In this document: piece by piece, positions 12,619-24,428 of the stretch | Layout of the letters: every line of letters starts with the position of its first letter | Numbering within the stretch: the stretch's first letter is position 1 | Assembly (NCBI GenBank): GCA_018894105.1 | Contig: CM032121.1 | Location: 33,708,230-33,772,229, forward strand | From: Jacaranda mimosifolia | Taxonomy: Eukaryota; Streptophyta; Magnoliopsida; Lamiales; Bignoniaceae | Direction of reading: 5' to 3' | Length of the DNA: 64,000 nucleotides | Program-made: the position numbers and the translations under genes | Notes under the pieces: generated by a model | The model's database searches: none | What the model was told of the DNA's origin: nothing | Seen by the model: the letters and a program-made list of their open reading frames with translations, nothing else

Positions 12619-14027
12619 AGCTCCTGCAGGCTTTGCAGCATTCAGAGGATGTTGAGGTTCTTACGATGGGTGCTGTGGCTCTATTGCCATGGAATATTGT
12701 TTGCCTCTACAAGTTTGGGTCACTGGCATACATTAAGTGTATTGCTTTACTCTGGTTTTCTTCTAATTCTTCATATGAATGTAGCTATTTTTTCATTTTT
12801 CCTCTGACTTTGTCTTATAAGTTAAAGCTTCTCATAATTTCTTTATGGTTATATAATGCAATGTAGTGGTAGCCTCATTGGGACTGGATAACAAAATGGC
12901 AGTTCAAAATTATGGGTTGAGTTTTTCTACCGCAAGCCTTGGGACTGAGCTATTCTTCTAAGTTTGCAATTGTAGCAGTTGGTGATGATGAGTGTCGGTG
13001 GGGATGTACAGAAGTGTTGGATGAAATAATCGGCCAAATGGGGCCAGTTCTTGTTGGGCCTATTGATCATACATTACAGTTTATGTTTAATATCTCCCCA
13101 GTTACAACATCACTTCCGTTCTATTCAGGAAATAGAAACAAAATTATGTGGTCATGATAGATTTTAGTCGAATTATCTCATGTGGTCGGTGTCGGGGTAG
13201 AAAGAAAACAAAGCTGAGGCCAGATGCAATGCCCCCGGGATTGTCACACTTGGAAATTGAAGTTTAGCCATGAGTTTTGTATAGGCACGACAATCCGTCC
13301 AGGTAAATTAAGGGTTCGCCCTGGCTGGGGGTAGGTTACGTCTTGCTAAACCTAACCCTAAACTTAGGCAAAGTGAATTTAGAATTCTGCTGGATCCACC
13401 ATAAACTCGTCCCGTTACCATTCATAGTTTTTAACTGGCCTGAAAGCCATATTTTGCTGACATGAGTGGAACCTATAGAGTCGAGAGGCTTCTTCCTTTC
13501 AGCTTTGAAAGCTTCTAAAATTTTACAGAAGATATTTCTTCTTTTCGTATTTTTAGTAATAAGATATTATAATTTAGAGCACATGAGGGGGATGATGGCA
13601 TGGGGGTCCCATTCGTACAGAAGTGGAATTCTTTTGATAGTAAAAGGGCATTGGTGATTATGGAAGTTGGTGCCTTTAACTTTCACACTCATCAAGTGCC
13701 AATTGCCAACCCTTAAAGTCCATCTACTATTGTAGTTTTTCTTTTTACAGCAATTAATGGCCCATGTCTACAAATTATTATGCCGAAAAAGAAGAGAAGT
13801 CAAAAGAAATTTCAAGCCACTCATTGAGATTTTTGTGCAAACAAGTGGCCTATTTCAATTGGTTTGTTTTTGTAATTGGTACGTTTGGTGCCCCTTTTAA
13901 TTTTATCCTTGGGTTTTCCCCCCAACTTGGCAAGGGATTGGGAAGATTTTTGGTAAAAGTTGACTTGTGGGACTTTTCTCCATATGGGGTCTTCAGATTC
14001 GTTATAAATTATTAATAAAAATTGAGA
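12619..14027. other. SUVR5 3' UTR and intergenic DNA
   Basis: The first 400-550 bases after the SUVR5 stop are less AT-rich than the DNA beyond and are probably 3' UTR. The end cannot be fixed because no strong single polyadenylation signal stands out. A short telomere-like motif (aaccctaaac) occurs near 13353. I see no further gene before the Mutator-like element. Confidence 0.4.
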
Positions 14028-14036
14028 TTTTATTTA

Positions 14037-15007
14037 GAGTGAATTACGTCCAAATACTTTAAGATTTGATCTAATTATTAAAAAACTCTTGTTGTTTTGA
14101 AAATTAAGTTTTCCTCTTTGATTTTTGTCGCTGTCCAACATTTAATCCCTACCGTTAGTTACTGCTGGGATTTTGACTTGACACCGTTAAAAGATATAGG
14201 CGAAACTCTAAAAATACTTTTATTGTATTTGACCTCATTTTTGACCAAATTTGACTTTCTTTCGTGGATGAAAATATCCTTAGGGGTGGTCTTGTAAGAT
14301 TTCAAAATTTTTAGGGATTTATTTATAATTAAAATTCTTTTAGGACTAAAACATACTTAATTAATTAGCATTTTAAATTACATACCTAATACTATTAAAT
14401 AACACATATCTAAAATAATTAATTAAATATATTTATTGATTAAAAATAAATAAATAAAAAATTTAAAAGAAGGATAAGTAAAGAATTTATTAAAATTTAT
14501 TCTTTAAAATTATTTGTAATTATTTTTTAAGACTAAAATATATAATTAGCATTTTAAATTGCTAACTTAATAATATTAAATAATAAATATTTAAAATAAT
14601 TAATTAAATATATTTATTGATTAAAAATAAATAAACAAGAAATAAAAATAAAAAGAATAAGTAAAGAATTTATCAAAATTTAATAAATTCATAAATTTAA
14701 TAAGTAAAATTTAATAAAAAGGATAAGTAAAGAATTTATAAATTTATTTTTTTTAAAAATTGAATGTGATAGAAGTTTACAAATAAACCCTCATAAATTC
14801 AAAAATATTACAAATAGATCTAAGGGTATTTCCATCTTTTGATATTTATATCAGCCTTTTTATTTTATTTTATTTTTTGTCAATTTTTAATGAAAGGGCA
14901 TATTGATCATTTTACACTTTCTGTCAGCATTTTGTTTTAGTTTCAAAGTTTAGGGGAAATTTTTTGGTTATTAGACCAAACCACATGAGGCTGGATGTAA
15001 TTCACCC
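14037..15007. mobile_element. Mutator-like MITE (971 bp) with 9 bp target-site duplication
   Basis: A perfect direct repeat ttttattta occurs at 14028-14036 and 15008-15016, directly outside inverted ends (gagtgaattacgtcc on the left; gggtgaattacatcc read inward from the right). End similarity continues imperfectly for about 50 bases. A 9 bp duplication is typical of Mutator-like elements. The interior is very AT-rich, contains a near-duplicate of about 40 bp (around 14418 and 14596), and has no transposase ORF, so the element is non-autonomous. Its ends resemble those of the larger element at 54081-56387. Confidence 0.8.
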
Positions 15008-15016
15008 TTTTATTTA

Positions 15017-16429
15017 ATGACTTTTTCCTGTCTTTTCTATTTCACTTTTTAAGTAAATATAAAGTGTATTAAGTTTTTTCAGTCGCTCAAACATATTTAT
15101 TTTGGAGTAGAGTCGGTTGGAATTCCGCGCGCTATGTTATGGTATGGAGTTTAGATTCAAGAAATTGAAAAAGTAAAAGTAGTTCAGAACATAAAATCTT
15201 CCAATTGACGAATAGCTTTTGAGGATTCCAAAGTTTTACCTTTAACTTTCGAATTGTTTTAGTATGACTCTCAGTTGTGGGTTGTTTGCATCCACTTGGC
15301 ATTTTCCATTCCCTTCTCAAGTGCTAATATATTTTGCCCAAAGATTTGTTGATAAAAATTAAATAACAAAATCCTCTTAACCTAATTCATAGGAATACGA
15401 GCACCATCGTCTTAGGCTAGATGTCGTTTGATATACAACATAAAACCACATAAAATTATTTGATACGAGTCATGTTTAATGTGTAAGATTATGATAACAG
15501 ACGGTACAAAGCATATTAGCTTTGGCCCCACACCAAACCCTTACTGTAGCCATATTACGATCGAATTAAATTCTGCAACCACACACGAGATTTATAATCT
15601 CACTGGGAATATTAACGGGTAATATGATGAAAGTATCCTTCATCATGAAAAAACAACACAAGTATAAATACATCAAATAAGATATGGTGATTGAAATCTC
15701 ATGATTTGTCTATAGTAATATACTGTATCAAATAGGTGTTTACATTATATGAGATTAGCACAATATCTTTTAATCTACTGTGGGCTGAAATTAAGTAAGG
15801 TTATTAATATCTCAAATCAAGCGTGGCCTAGATTACAATGATGGGCTAGTGTGAAATTAAGATTGAGCATATTTCAAGCTATTCCTGTTCACGCGATTAT
15901 GCTCTTATCAAATCTCATAGTTTGAGTGTGGTCAAATAATCACATCTAGAGATTGCAGTCAAATTTATTGAATAAATTGTCCATTTTAAAATTGAAAACC
16001 TGATCAAGAGTGAAGGTCAATTGAGAATAGCACAAAAATATGTATTCCAATATTACAAATCATATGAAAATAAAAGATTAGGATCATTACAAACTCCATC
16101 CTTAATTTCTAACATCAAATTGATAAAAAGTTTACGTGATCTCTGATTAATCGTCATAGGACACAATTAAATGCAACTACAGATATGATATATCAAATGT
16201 GGCTTAATAAATTAAGCAAGACTCACTTAATACAATTAAAATATAACGAAGTAAGAAACCAAAATTATACATTTTGATACTTTTTTCTGTATGCACAAAT
16301 TTTATTACTTAAATACATAATAATATATTGTTCTCTATTTTGAATTTATTGATTTTATACTCTGAGGACATTCCAAACTAAGTTCCTATTTTTCAAAATC
16401 ATATGTTTAAGGGATGTTAGGTGATAAAA
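15017..16429. other. AT-rich intergenic DNA
   Basis: No gene is visible. A weak inverted-end pair (ggctagatgtcgtttgat near 15416; atcaagcgtggcc near 15817-15830) suggests an old MITE of about 420 bp, but the match is too imperfect to claim. Confidence 0.35.
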
Positions 16430-17410
16430 ACCACTCACCCTTGTGTGGTTCAATGGGTACAAATGGATCAATTAGATTGACGTTGTATAAAGACTCATTA
16501 TAAGATTATGCCAAAATATCAATAATATTGACTTGTGGTTAGTTGGTAAAAATCATCTCCAATGATAAAAAATGGATCAAGTAATGGGCATCCATTCATT
16601 GTAAATAAACTCATGATAAAATTATGCCAGAGTAAATATAATATGAATTCATCATAAGATTATGCCAAAATATAATAATATTGACTTGTAGTCAGGTGAC
16701 CATTAATTAAAAAAAAAAAAAGACTTGTTGTGAGGTGGTAAAAATCATCTCTAGTGATAAAAAAATGTATCAAGTAATGGGCATCTATCCATTGTAAAAA
16801 TGCTCATGATAAAATTATGCTGAAGTAAATATAATGTGAATTTGAAGGTTTGACAATAAACGCTAAGTCGCTAATTGTTGACATGTGATCAAACAGTAAA
16901 AAGTAGATTAAATAAATTGTATCCCATCCACTATAGAAAGATTAGGAATAAAACTATAATGTTAGAGTAAATATAATTGAATCTTAATATTAATGTAATG
17001 TTACTTAATTTTTAATATAAAAATATCCAATATATTTGTGTGTGTGTGTGTGTACAAAGATTTTCTCTTTTGCCCTTAAAGAAACTCTATAAGAAATATG
17101 ACCAACATTGACTCGTAAGAAAATTATGCCAAAGTAAATATAATGTGACTTTGAGGGTTGAGCAGTAAACATCAATCATTTACGTATGATCTAACAGTTA
17201 AAAGTAGATGAAATAAATTGTATCTCATCCACTACAAAAAGACTCAAAATAAAATTATAATATCAAAATAAATATAATTTAATCTTAATATTAAAATAAT
17301 GTTAATTTTTAATATAAAAATACCCAATATGTGCATATATATAAAGAGTTTCTCTTTTGCCCTTAAAGAAACTCTATAGGAAATATGACCAATATTGACT
17401 CACACGAGTG
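16430..17410. repeat. Degenerate tandem repeat block with two unit types
   Basis: Two near-copies containing aaaaatcatct and aagtaatgggcat lie about 190 bp apart (from about 16547 and 16739). Two further near-copies ending in ctcttttgcccttaaagaaa lie about 287 bp apart (near 17065 and 17352). The units share the phrase attatgccaaagtaaatataat and variants, so the block looks like a locally amplified sequence that has diverged. A (TG)n run interrupts it near 17037-17052. I found no terminal repeats that would identify a transposon. Confidence 0.7.
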
Positions 17411-18882
17411 GTTTCAACTTTCACCTCAAAGTTCAAATTCTATTGAGAAATTGTCATATAGTGATGACAAGCTCACACACACCTTATGTTTTGATTTGAA
17501 TTTGGTCTTGGAAATTGGAGACCACTCTATTGATGATATGTCATGTTTTCACATTATTATCCAATTATACTATATACTATTCTTGTCAATAAATGGAACA
17601 AATCGATAGCCTTGTCCAAAGTCACTAAAGCTACAATAATAAATTCCATCAATTACTTAGTTACTAGTTAGCACCATTAACAAAAATATAATATAAACAT
17701 ATATATATATATATATAGGATCATTTTTTTATTTTGAACTTGGTGAATAGCCAAGAAATGTATATTTATACAAATATTTATTTAAAGAACTGAAATGTTT
17801 GAATAATCAATTAAAACCGTCGACATTACTTCAAAGAAATTTATGGGGGTATTTAATAAATTAAAAAAATTATACTAATTATTATATGTTGAAAATTTTA
17901 CTGACTATGTTATATATTTATTATCCTTATTTCCTTTTCGCCAAGTTCCAAAATAACCTCTATATTATTTTTAAAAACAATATCTCTCAATTAAAATAAT
18001 AAACATGCCAACTTTAATCACTCTTTTTGATAACAATACCATATAATTATATCATTTTTTTTTCTTTTCAATTCTTATATTTTGTGATAAGCCAAATTCT
18101 TAACATTATTATTAAAGAAATTTTTTTGTATGTATCGAATATAAAAATATTAAATCAAGTATTAATTTGAATTGGATATGATCTAATCCACATTATTTAA
18201 TATTTTTACATCCTATGACTATACAAGTTTATATCCCATAAATGATAAATATGTCAAGTATAGGAAAAAGAGACAAAGACTAAAACAGAATTGAAAACAG
18301 ACGCGGGCAACCAATTCGAGGTTGCAAAAGAGCTGGCTTGTAATCTACGGTGTCTTCAAGTAAAAGAGAGATTCTCTCCATCAAACGACCCCACTGTAAA
18401 AGCAGCAGCTTGCGAGACACAATAAAGCTCGAAAGAAAAGCACGAAAAGGATCGAAAGATGTGGTGAAATTTCCCATTTTCATATTTGCATGCCTGTCTA
18501 TGTTTGATCGCTCTCAGTTTGTCACTTGTGTCTGTGTGTGTGCTTAGTGTGTGTGAGAGAATTATAATTTTTTTTTGCAGTGCCAAAGGCATGATGATTA
18601 TATCTTTCAGACCCACAAAAAAAAATAATGATTAAAATCAAGAAAGCGGATCAAAGTTCGAAGTTTAAGCGCCAGTTTCTGTTAGGAGTATTATTTTAAA
18701 CCTTAATTACTCATGCATCATGTGGTTCTTGCTTTGCTTTAAGGTTTTATTTAATCATACTAATAAAAATATATGCTCTCTCATCATTCCACTCTGTTAA
18801 GTCTCCTGTTAAAGTGGTTCCCTTGATGCTTGACATCTAAGCTCTTCAATCATTTTCAGTGGCTAATAAACTGAAAAAGAAG
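17411..18882. other. Intergenic DNA and probable promoter/leader of the BTB gene
   Basis: There is no gene on either strand. A (TA)n run lies at 17698-17717. From about 18270 the composition becomes less AT-rich, consistent with the promoter and first leader exon of the BTB gene, which probably includes 18800-18924. The transcription start cannot be set from sequence alone. Confidence 0.35.
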
Positions 18883-19531
18883 ATGGGGCTTGCGGAGAAC
18901 CCTCTCAGATTTCTCAGTTTGTTGGTGAGTTTTTGTTTTTATCTGGGTTTTCAAGAAAATTCCTTGAAAATGGGTATTTAAAAATTCCATCTTTATGCTT
19001 CTTTAATTTAAAGGGTTGTTTTTGTCCTAGTTAGTTGCTTTTAAGAGTAAAAAGAAATATCATTCTGAGCAGTTGTGATTGGTTTTTGTGCTTTCCTTGT
19101 AGAAATTGTGATTTCACCGTTAGTTAGTATAGTTTTCCACTATCTGGTTTGCTTCATTCTTTATGCTGGAAATTGCACTTTTTGAAACTGTTCATCAAGA
19201 ATGAGTTGATTGTGGAGTAGTTATTTCTAGGTATTGTAGTTTCTTGCACTATGGAAGAATTTGGTGAAATACAAAAGTTTCAGCTATAATTGAGAATTAC
19301 TATTGTGTAGTGTCTCCTTTCGCTCAAACCTTCAAACTCATTCTTGCAAACTGAGGGTTCTTTCAGGAGGAAAGAATTTTAGACCTTTCTGTTTGTCATC
19401 CTTTACAGAAAATTAAAAGACAATAGTTTTTGTTTGAATTGGAGTCGAAACATAAATTCAAAATTTTAGGTGTCTACCTCCTTGTTTTCATTGCAATGTA
19501 TTGACTTAATTTCGATTTGAAGGCCTCTTGA
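18883..19531 (+). promoter_or_regulatory. Spliced upstream ORF in the leader of the BTB gene
   Basis: An ATG at 18883 in good context (A at -3, G at +4) opens 14 codons up to a GT donor after 18924 (gttg|gtgagt). Joining to the acceptor tttgaag at 19522 adds GCC TCT TGA, giving the 16-residue peptide MGLAENPLRFLSLLAS. The stop is at 19529-19531, only 2 nt before the main ATG at 19534. An alternative acceptor at 19469 would also leave a short ORF out of frame with the main one. That this exon is transcribed is inference; if so, the main ORF needs reinitiation or leaky scanning. Confidence 0.5.
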
Positions 19532-19533
19532 AT

Positions 19534-22220
19534 ATGGCTGAAATTAGAGTTAGAAGAGTAGAGCAGGGTCAAACCAAAATAAAAAATGTTCCAATTGCTG
19601 TGACCCCAGAAGGATTTTGGTGTTGTCCCTCTCCTGTTGTGTTCCAAAAGACTCTCAAGACACCGAATCCTCAAAACAAGCCCAAATCATCTCCTACTGC
19701 CCAAAATACTCCAGTTCAGAAAAAGCAAACCTCAGTCACTGAGAAAAAGCCGGGGACTTCGTCATCAAGAACAGATCTTGTTACTGATGACAAAAGATCT
19801 CCTAGTTCTGATGTACCTGCTCCTAATCCCTCATCTACGAATGAAGAGACGCCTCGGCCAAAGCTTGAAAATGTGCCTAGGAAGGTAACAATTGAGTTTG
19901 GAGAACCTGGAACCAGTGATCTGAAGGTAATCTTGCTTGGAAAGCAGGGAGTTGCTGTGAAATTGAGTGTTCACAGGAGCATCCTAGTTGAGAATAGCAG
20001 TTTCTTTGCCAGCAAAATATTGGAACAGGAGCCTGTTTTCCCATTTCTTGAAATTGACGACTGTGAGGATGTTGAGATATATGTTGAAACTATTGGAATG
20101 ATGTACAGCAAAGAAATGAAGCAACGGTTAATCAAGCAAAGCATTTCGCGTGTGCTGCGTATCCTCAAGGTAACCTCTTGTGTTTTATTTGCCATCTTTT
20201 CAGTTCAGTATTGATTGCCCTTGATGTTTTTCTGATAGATTATATTTCAAAAATCTTCTTATCTATGCAATTCAGTTGTTGTTTATAATATGAAGCCATA
20301 CTAACATAAGTGCCCCTCTGTTATTTGAGGATTAACTTTTGAACCTGCATTTTTCATCTTGGCAGCAGAAGTGATTTTCTTTTTGCTTCTACCTGTAAAG
20401 AGTGTCTCCTTACGACAAACTTTAACGCTTTTTTTGGGGTACTTATAATATGTATAATTCTAGTTTTCCATCTAACCTTTACCCTAGATGGGTACTTCTA
20501 GTTTTCCATCTAACTTTTACCCTAGATGGGTACTTCTAGTTTTCCATCTAACTTTTACCCTAGATGGGTACTTCTAGTTTTCCATCTAGCTTTGCCTTAG
20601 TTTAAACTAAATAGATCACTAATTTGGCATGTCTAATCCAATAAGAGACTTGCTTCCCTTGTTTTCATACAAATTAAAAGCACACAAGGATTGTTTGCTG
20701 ATAATCCGGAGTTCTGCTAAAATTGAGCCAGTGAAAGCCTGAATAGGCATTGTGTTGCTATTACAAGTATAGGGTCATTGTTGGTAGTACGAAATTACTT
20801 TAGGATATCGTTGCAGCCTGGAAAATATCTTCCATTAAAATATATTTGCTAAAATAATCCTCAAGTTTATAAACACTATCTGGCTTATATTAATAAGTTG
20901 TGGGGGCTATGCAAATTTTTGGATTTTATGAAGTTAAAGTCAGGGTAACATGCTATTGAATAAATTGCTCAGAACTTACCTTCTTTTTTTTTTTTTTTCT
21001 CCCTTAAAAAAATACAATCGCATATATAGATCTTTGATTCTAATCGATAACCATGCTCGGAAAATGATCATACCACAAAGTCCATTATCATATTAAGTCA
21101 CATATCTTGGGGCCATTTCTGTCAAGAGGTTATCATAACTTGTGTTCCTCATTGATCTTAGTTTTTCTTTCCTATAACCATGCATGTTAGTGCAATTCCA
21201 GTGAGATATTTTTCTTAACATGTTTGTAATTTGATGAAAACTTAGGTTGCCGAAAAACTTGGTTTTAAGACATGCATACAGTCATGCTTGGAGTACTTGG
21301 AAGCAGTCCCTTGGGTTGGGGAAGAGGAAGAAGAGAAAGTGGTTTCTTCAGTTCTTCGTCTCAAGGGAGACAGCATTGGAGTCAAACCAGTACTAAAACG
21401 AGTGTCTTCCGAGATATCAAAACCACCAAACGACACCCTTTCCCACATATTGGAGCTAGTTCTCAAGAGCAATGAGGAAAGAGGGAGACGTGAAATGAAA
21501 TCCATCGTCCTGAAACTCCTCAAGGAAAATAACAGTCTTCCCAGCTCTTCAGGCTCATCCGACTTGTGCAATGAAACGATTTACGAATCATGCAGAAGCT
21601 CCCTAGATTCCTTATTGTCTCTATTCAGACAAGCTGCTGACCCTGATTTTGCTGATAAACCCATACACACAAGAGAACCAGTGGTGAAGTTGATGGCTCT
21701 TGAGGCTGATAACATCTTATGGTTACTCGATATTTTAGCCGACAGGCAAGCAGCAGATGAATTCGCGATAATATGGGCTAGCCAGCAAGAATTAGCTTTA
21801 CTTCATACGAAACTTCCTATTGTTTCTCGCCACCCTGTCAGCACAATTGTGGCCAGGCTGTTTGTTGGGATCGGAAGAGGGGAGCTTCTTCCGTCCAAGG
21901 ACACCCGTCTTTTATTGCTACAGACTTGGCTAGAGGCATTGATGAACGACTATAGCTGGTTACAACACGGCTGCAGATCATTTGATCGGAAGGTTGTCGA
22001 AGAAGGAATAGGAAGGACTATCCTGACCCTGCCTTTAGAGGATCAGCAGAGTATTTTGCTCTCTTGGTTGGGGAGTTTTCTCAAGACTGGTGATAACTGC
22101 CCAAATCTTCAGAAAGCTTTTGAGGTGTGGTGGAGGAGAACTTTCATTAGACCATATGTAGAACCCGCGATTCTCCTGCAGCCGGATAGCCCGATGACAT
22201 CAAAGATGGAAGAGCAATAG
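19534..22220 (+). CDS. BTB/POZ domain protein, At3g50780-like
   Basis: Two coding exons, 19534-20169 and 21246-22220, joined in phase 0, give 536 residues. The N terminus (MAEIRVRRVEQGQTKIKNV, then EGFWCCPSP) and C terminus (EEGIGRTILTLPLEDQQSI, then EVWWRRTF) are hallmarks of a plant BTB family represented by Arabidopsis At3g50780. A Ser/Pro/Lys-rich linker (about residues 45-110) precedes a BTB fold at about 118-215 (KVTIEFGEPG...KLSVHRSILV...FFASKI). A helical region follows, such as lies behind BTB domains that bind Cullin-3; whether this subfamily acts as a CUL3 adaptor is inference. No membrane segment or signal peptide is visible. I chose ATG 19534 because the upstream in-frame triplet is TTG and the family begins MAEIR. 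Confidence 0.88.
20457..20592. repeat. 38 bp tandem repeat in the BTB-gene intron
   Basis: About 3.5 copies of a 38 bp unit that includes ctagttttccatctaac and ttttaccctagatgggtac lie head to tail. The middle copies are identical and the outer ones have a few changes. It is a young minisatellite inside the single coding intron, likely to vary in copy number. Confidence 0.9.
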
Positions 22221-24084
22221 AATTACATGTGGAACTACTGATGAAACCTGAAACTTGGAGCTTGTGGGCAGGAAGGAGCATTGTATAAATATTCGCGATG
22301 GTGGCGGTAAAATAGAAGGTACAAATCTATATGAGGTCTAACAGAAACAGTGGATTGTTTATCAACTTTCCTTTGGATTGATGAATGTAATGATGTCCTT
22401 ATATTTTGTGCATTAATTTTAGACAGTTTATATTCTAAATATTTAGTTCAGTATAGAGAATATCCCATGTTGAAAATGAAGAGTTGCATGTTTTTCGTCC
22501 ATGGCGGGGGAAAATGTCATCCATGTCATTTTCCATTTTCCACGCTTTCCATTTCTGTTTCTCCACGTTTGGACCGAATATATTATTGCCCAAAACAAAT
22601 GAAGGCCAATTAGATAAAGTCTGGCCCAACTGAAGGAGTGGTTAAACCCACCTCACCAGTCCCAAGAAAAAATTATCAAATATATCATCAATGCATTTAC
22701 TTGAAGCCCACTTGAAAAATCCAAGCCCAACTTGCCAGCCAAGTTGTTTACCTGCAGTATTTTAAGGAAAAATAACAACCCAAGCTGATAGATAAAAATC
22801 AAGAGAGAGACTTATAAAAAATAAATATAATTTCAGTTGGAGACCAGCTAAGGACTAAGGAATTGATCTTTCTAGTCTTATTTAAATACTACCACTTTTG
22901 TATAACACACACACACAGAGGGAGACGTTAGTCAACATAACACTTACAATCATTTCTTTCCCCCCCAAACAAGACAAAGATTTTCTGCACAATTGCACCT
23001 CGATTTTGATATACTTTGTAATTTGATTCAAACAATAAAAGCTTGTTATTAATTCTCGATTCAATTTTTTTTTCCTTTTTTTCATTTTTATTATTTTCTT
23101 GATTTCTTAATTTGTGCATACTGACGCTGTTGTGAAACTGTAATAGCAAGTATCAATTCTCTTATTGTTAAATTCTCTCATATGCTTATGCAAAGAATGA
23201 AATAAAATTGGTGTTTCCTTCTCCAATCTCCACGCTTCCCATAGGCCTGCAAGGATTTCAAAATGCTACATAATATAATCGCTGCAAAAAATTAGTTACT
23301 AGAGACCCTAAAAAATATCAATTAAATAGTATTATAATAACAAATTTATATTTAGCGACATTTATTAAAAGTGCCACCTATAGTTTACCTTTATTGTGAA
23401 ATTAATAAAATATAATAAGAAATGCATTAAATAATTAATATGTAAAAATATCATAAAAGACATTTTCAAATGACATGCTGATATGTCATAAAAAATATAT
23501 GTAATAAGATGTCAAAATATCATAAACTTTCTTTCAATGACGTGTTAATATGTCATAAAAATGCAATAAACAATATATTAAATGACAAAAAAGAAAATCC
23601 TCTAAACGGCATGCTAATTGGGTATTTTGATCTTTGAATGAAAAATATAATGATATCATAGAATAATTACTGGCTCTTTATGTATGATCTAAACAATACA
23701 CAATTTAGTCCTTTTTTTTTTTTTTTTTTGGTCAATAATACACAATTTAGTCGAATATTTACCCAATTGAAAAACTTGTTATGACATGAATTTTACATCT
23801 ATTTTTAGAAATTATTCTAGAAACTTTCTCTGTTTTTCACATTTCAGAGGGTAAATGCATGTTACCACTGTGCTTTTAAAGGATGTACTACCGCTTGTGT
23901 GTTCAAGAAGCACAAGGTTCGTCTTGTTTTGAAAACGTAGTACGTTATACTCTAAAGCAAGTGTTGTGAGTAACACATGCCCAATATGAGAGAAAGCTTA
24001 TTTTCTAGTTTGAAATGGCCAAATATATATACATTCTTAAAATACCAAATTTTAAGCCAAAAAGATAAACACCAACAAAAGATA
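22221..24084. other. BTB-gene 3' UTR and intergenic DNA
   Basis: Roughly 22221-22610 is probably 3' UTR. Beyond it the DNA is AT-rich with no credible gene. Around 23460-23590 the phrases gatatgtcataaaa and taatatgtcataaaa recur, suggesting a decayed element. A poly-T insertion with flanking direct repeats at 23695-23752 is listed separately. Confidence 0.4.
23695..23752. mobile_element. Poly-T insertion between perfect 16 bp direct repeats (retroposition scar)
   Basis: The 16-mer aatacacaatttagtc occurs at 23695-23710 and again at 23737-23752. Between them are 26 bases: a c, a run of 18 T, then ggtcaat-type sequence. A perfect duplication of this length around a poly-A tail (here read as T) is what target-primed retroposition leaves. 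Here almost nothing but the tail was inserted, so the source (SINE, LINE or mRNA) cannot be told. Replication slippage is a less likely alternative. Confidence 0.6.
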
Positions 24085-24428
24085 TACACTATGTTTAGCT
24101 TAAGGAATTTGATAAGGAAAGGAAAATATTAGGGAAAAGGAAAACAAAAATAAAGAAATATAAAATTTGAAACTTGTTTGGCTGTAAAAGAAAATAATGA
24201 AGAAAAGAATGGAAGATGAATGTGTCGGAGAAGGAAAGAGAGCTCAAATGGAATTTTTCCTCATTTTGCCCATCATTTTGTAAGGAAAACTCATTCTTCT
24301 CAAATCCATTATATTTTTCCCTAAATTTTCATTTCTCTAGCATTTTCTTACTAACCAAACAATCAAAAATATTTTTCTTAACATTTTCTTTTTCTTTTCT
24401 CTATCAAAATCATTGAACCCAACATATT
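24085..24428. mobile_element. MITE-like fold-back element
   Basis: The left end (cactatgtttagcttaagg and the following purine-rich bases) and the reverse complement of the right end (caatatgttgggttcaatg and the following bases) align imperfectly over about 60 bases, with AAAGGAAAA-type sequence inside both arms. There is no ORF of note. The only target-duplication candidate is the dinucleotide TA, so the superfamily is uncertain. Confidence 0.5.

Noticed and set aside
24216..24416. Phe/Ser-rich ORF
   Set aside because: It lies within the MITE-like fold-back element and reflects its T-rich arm.
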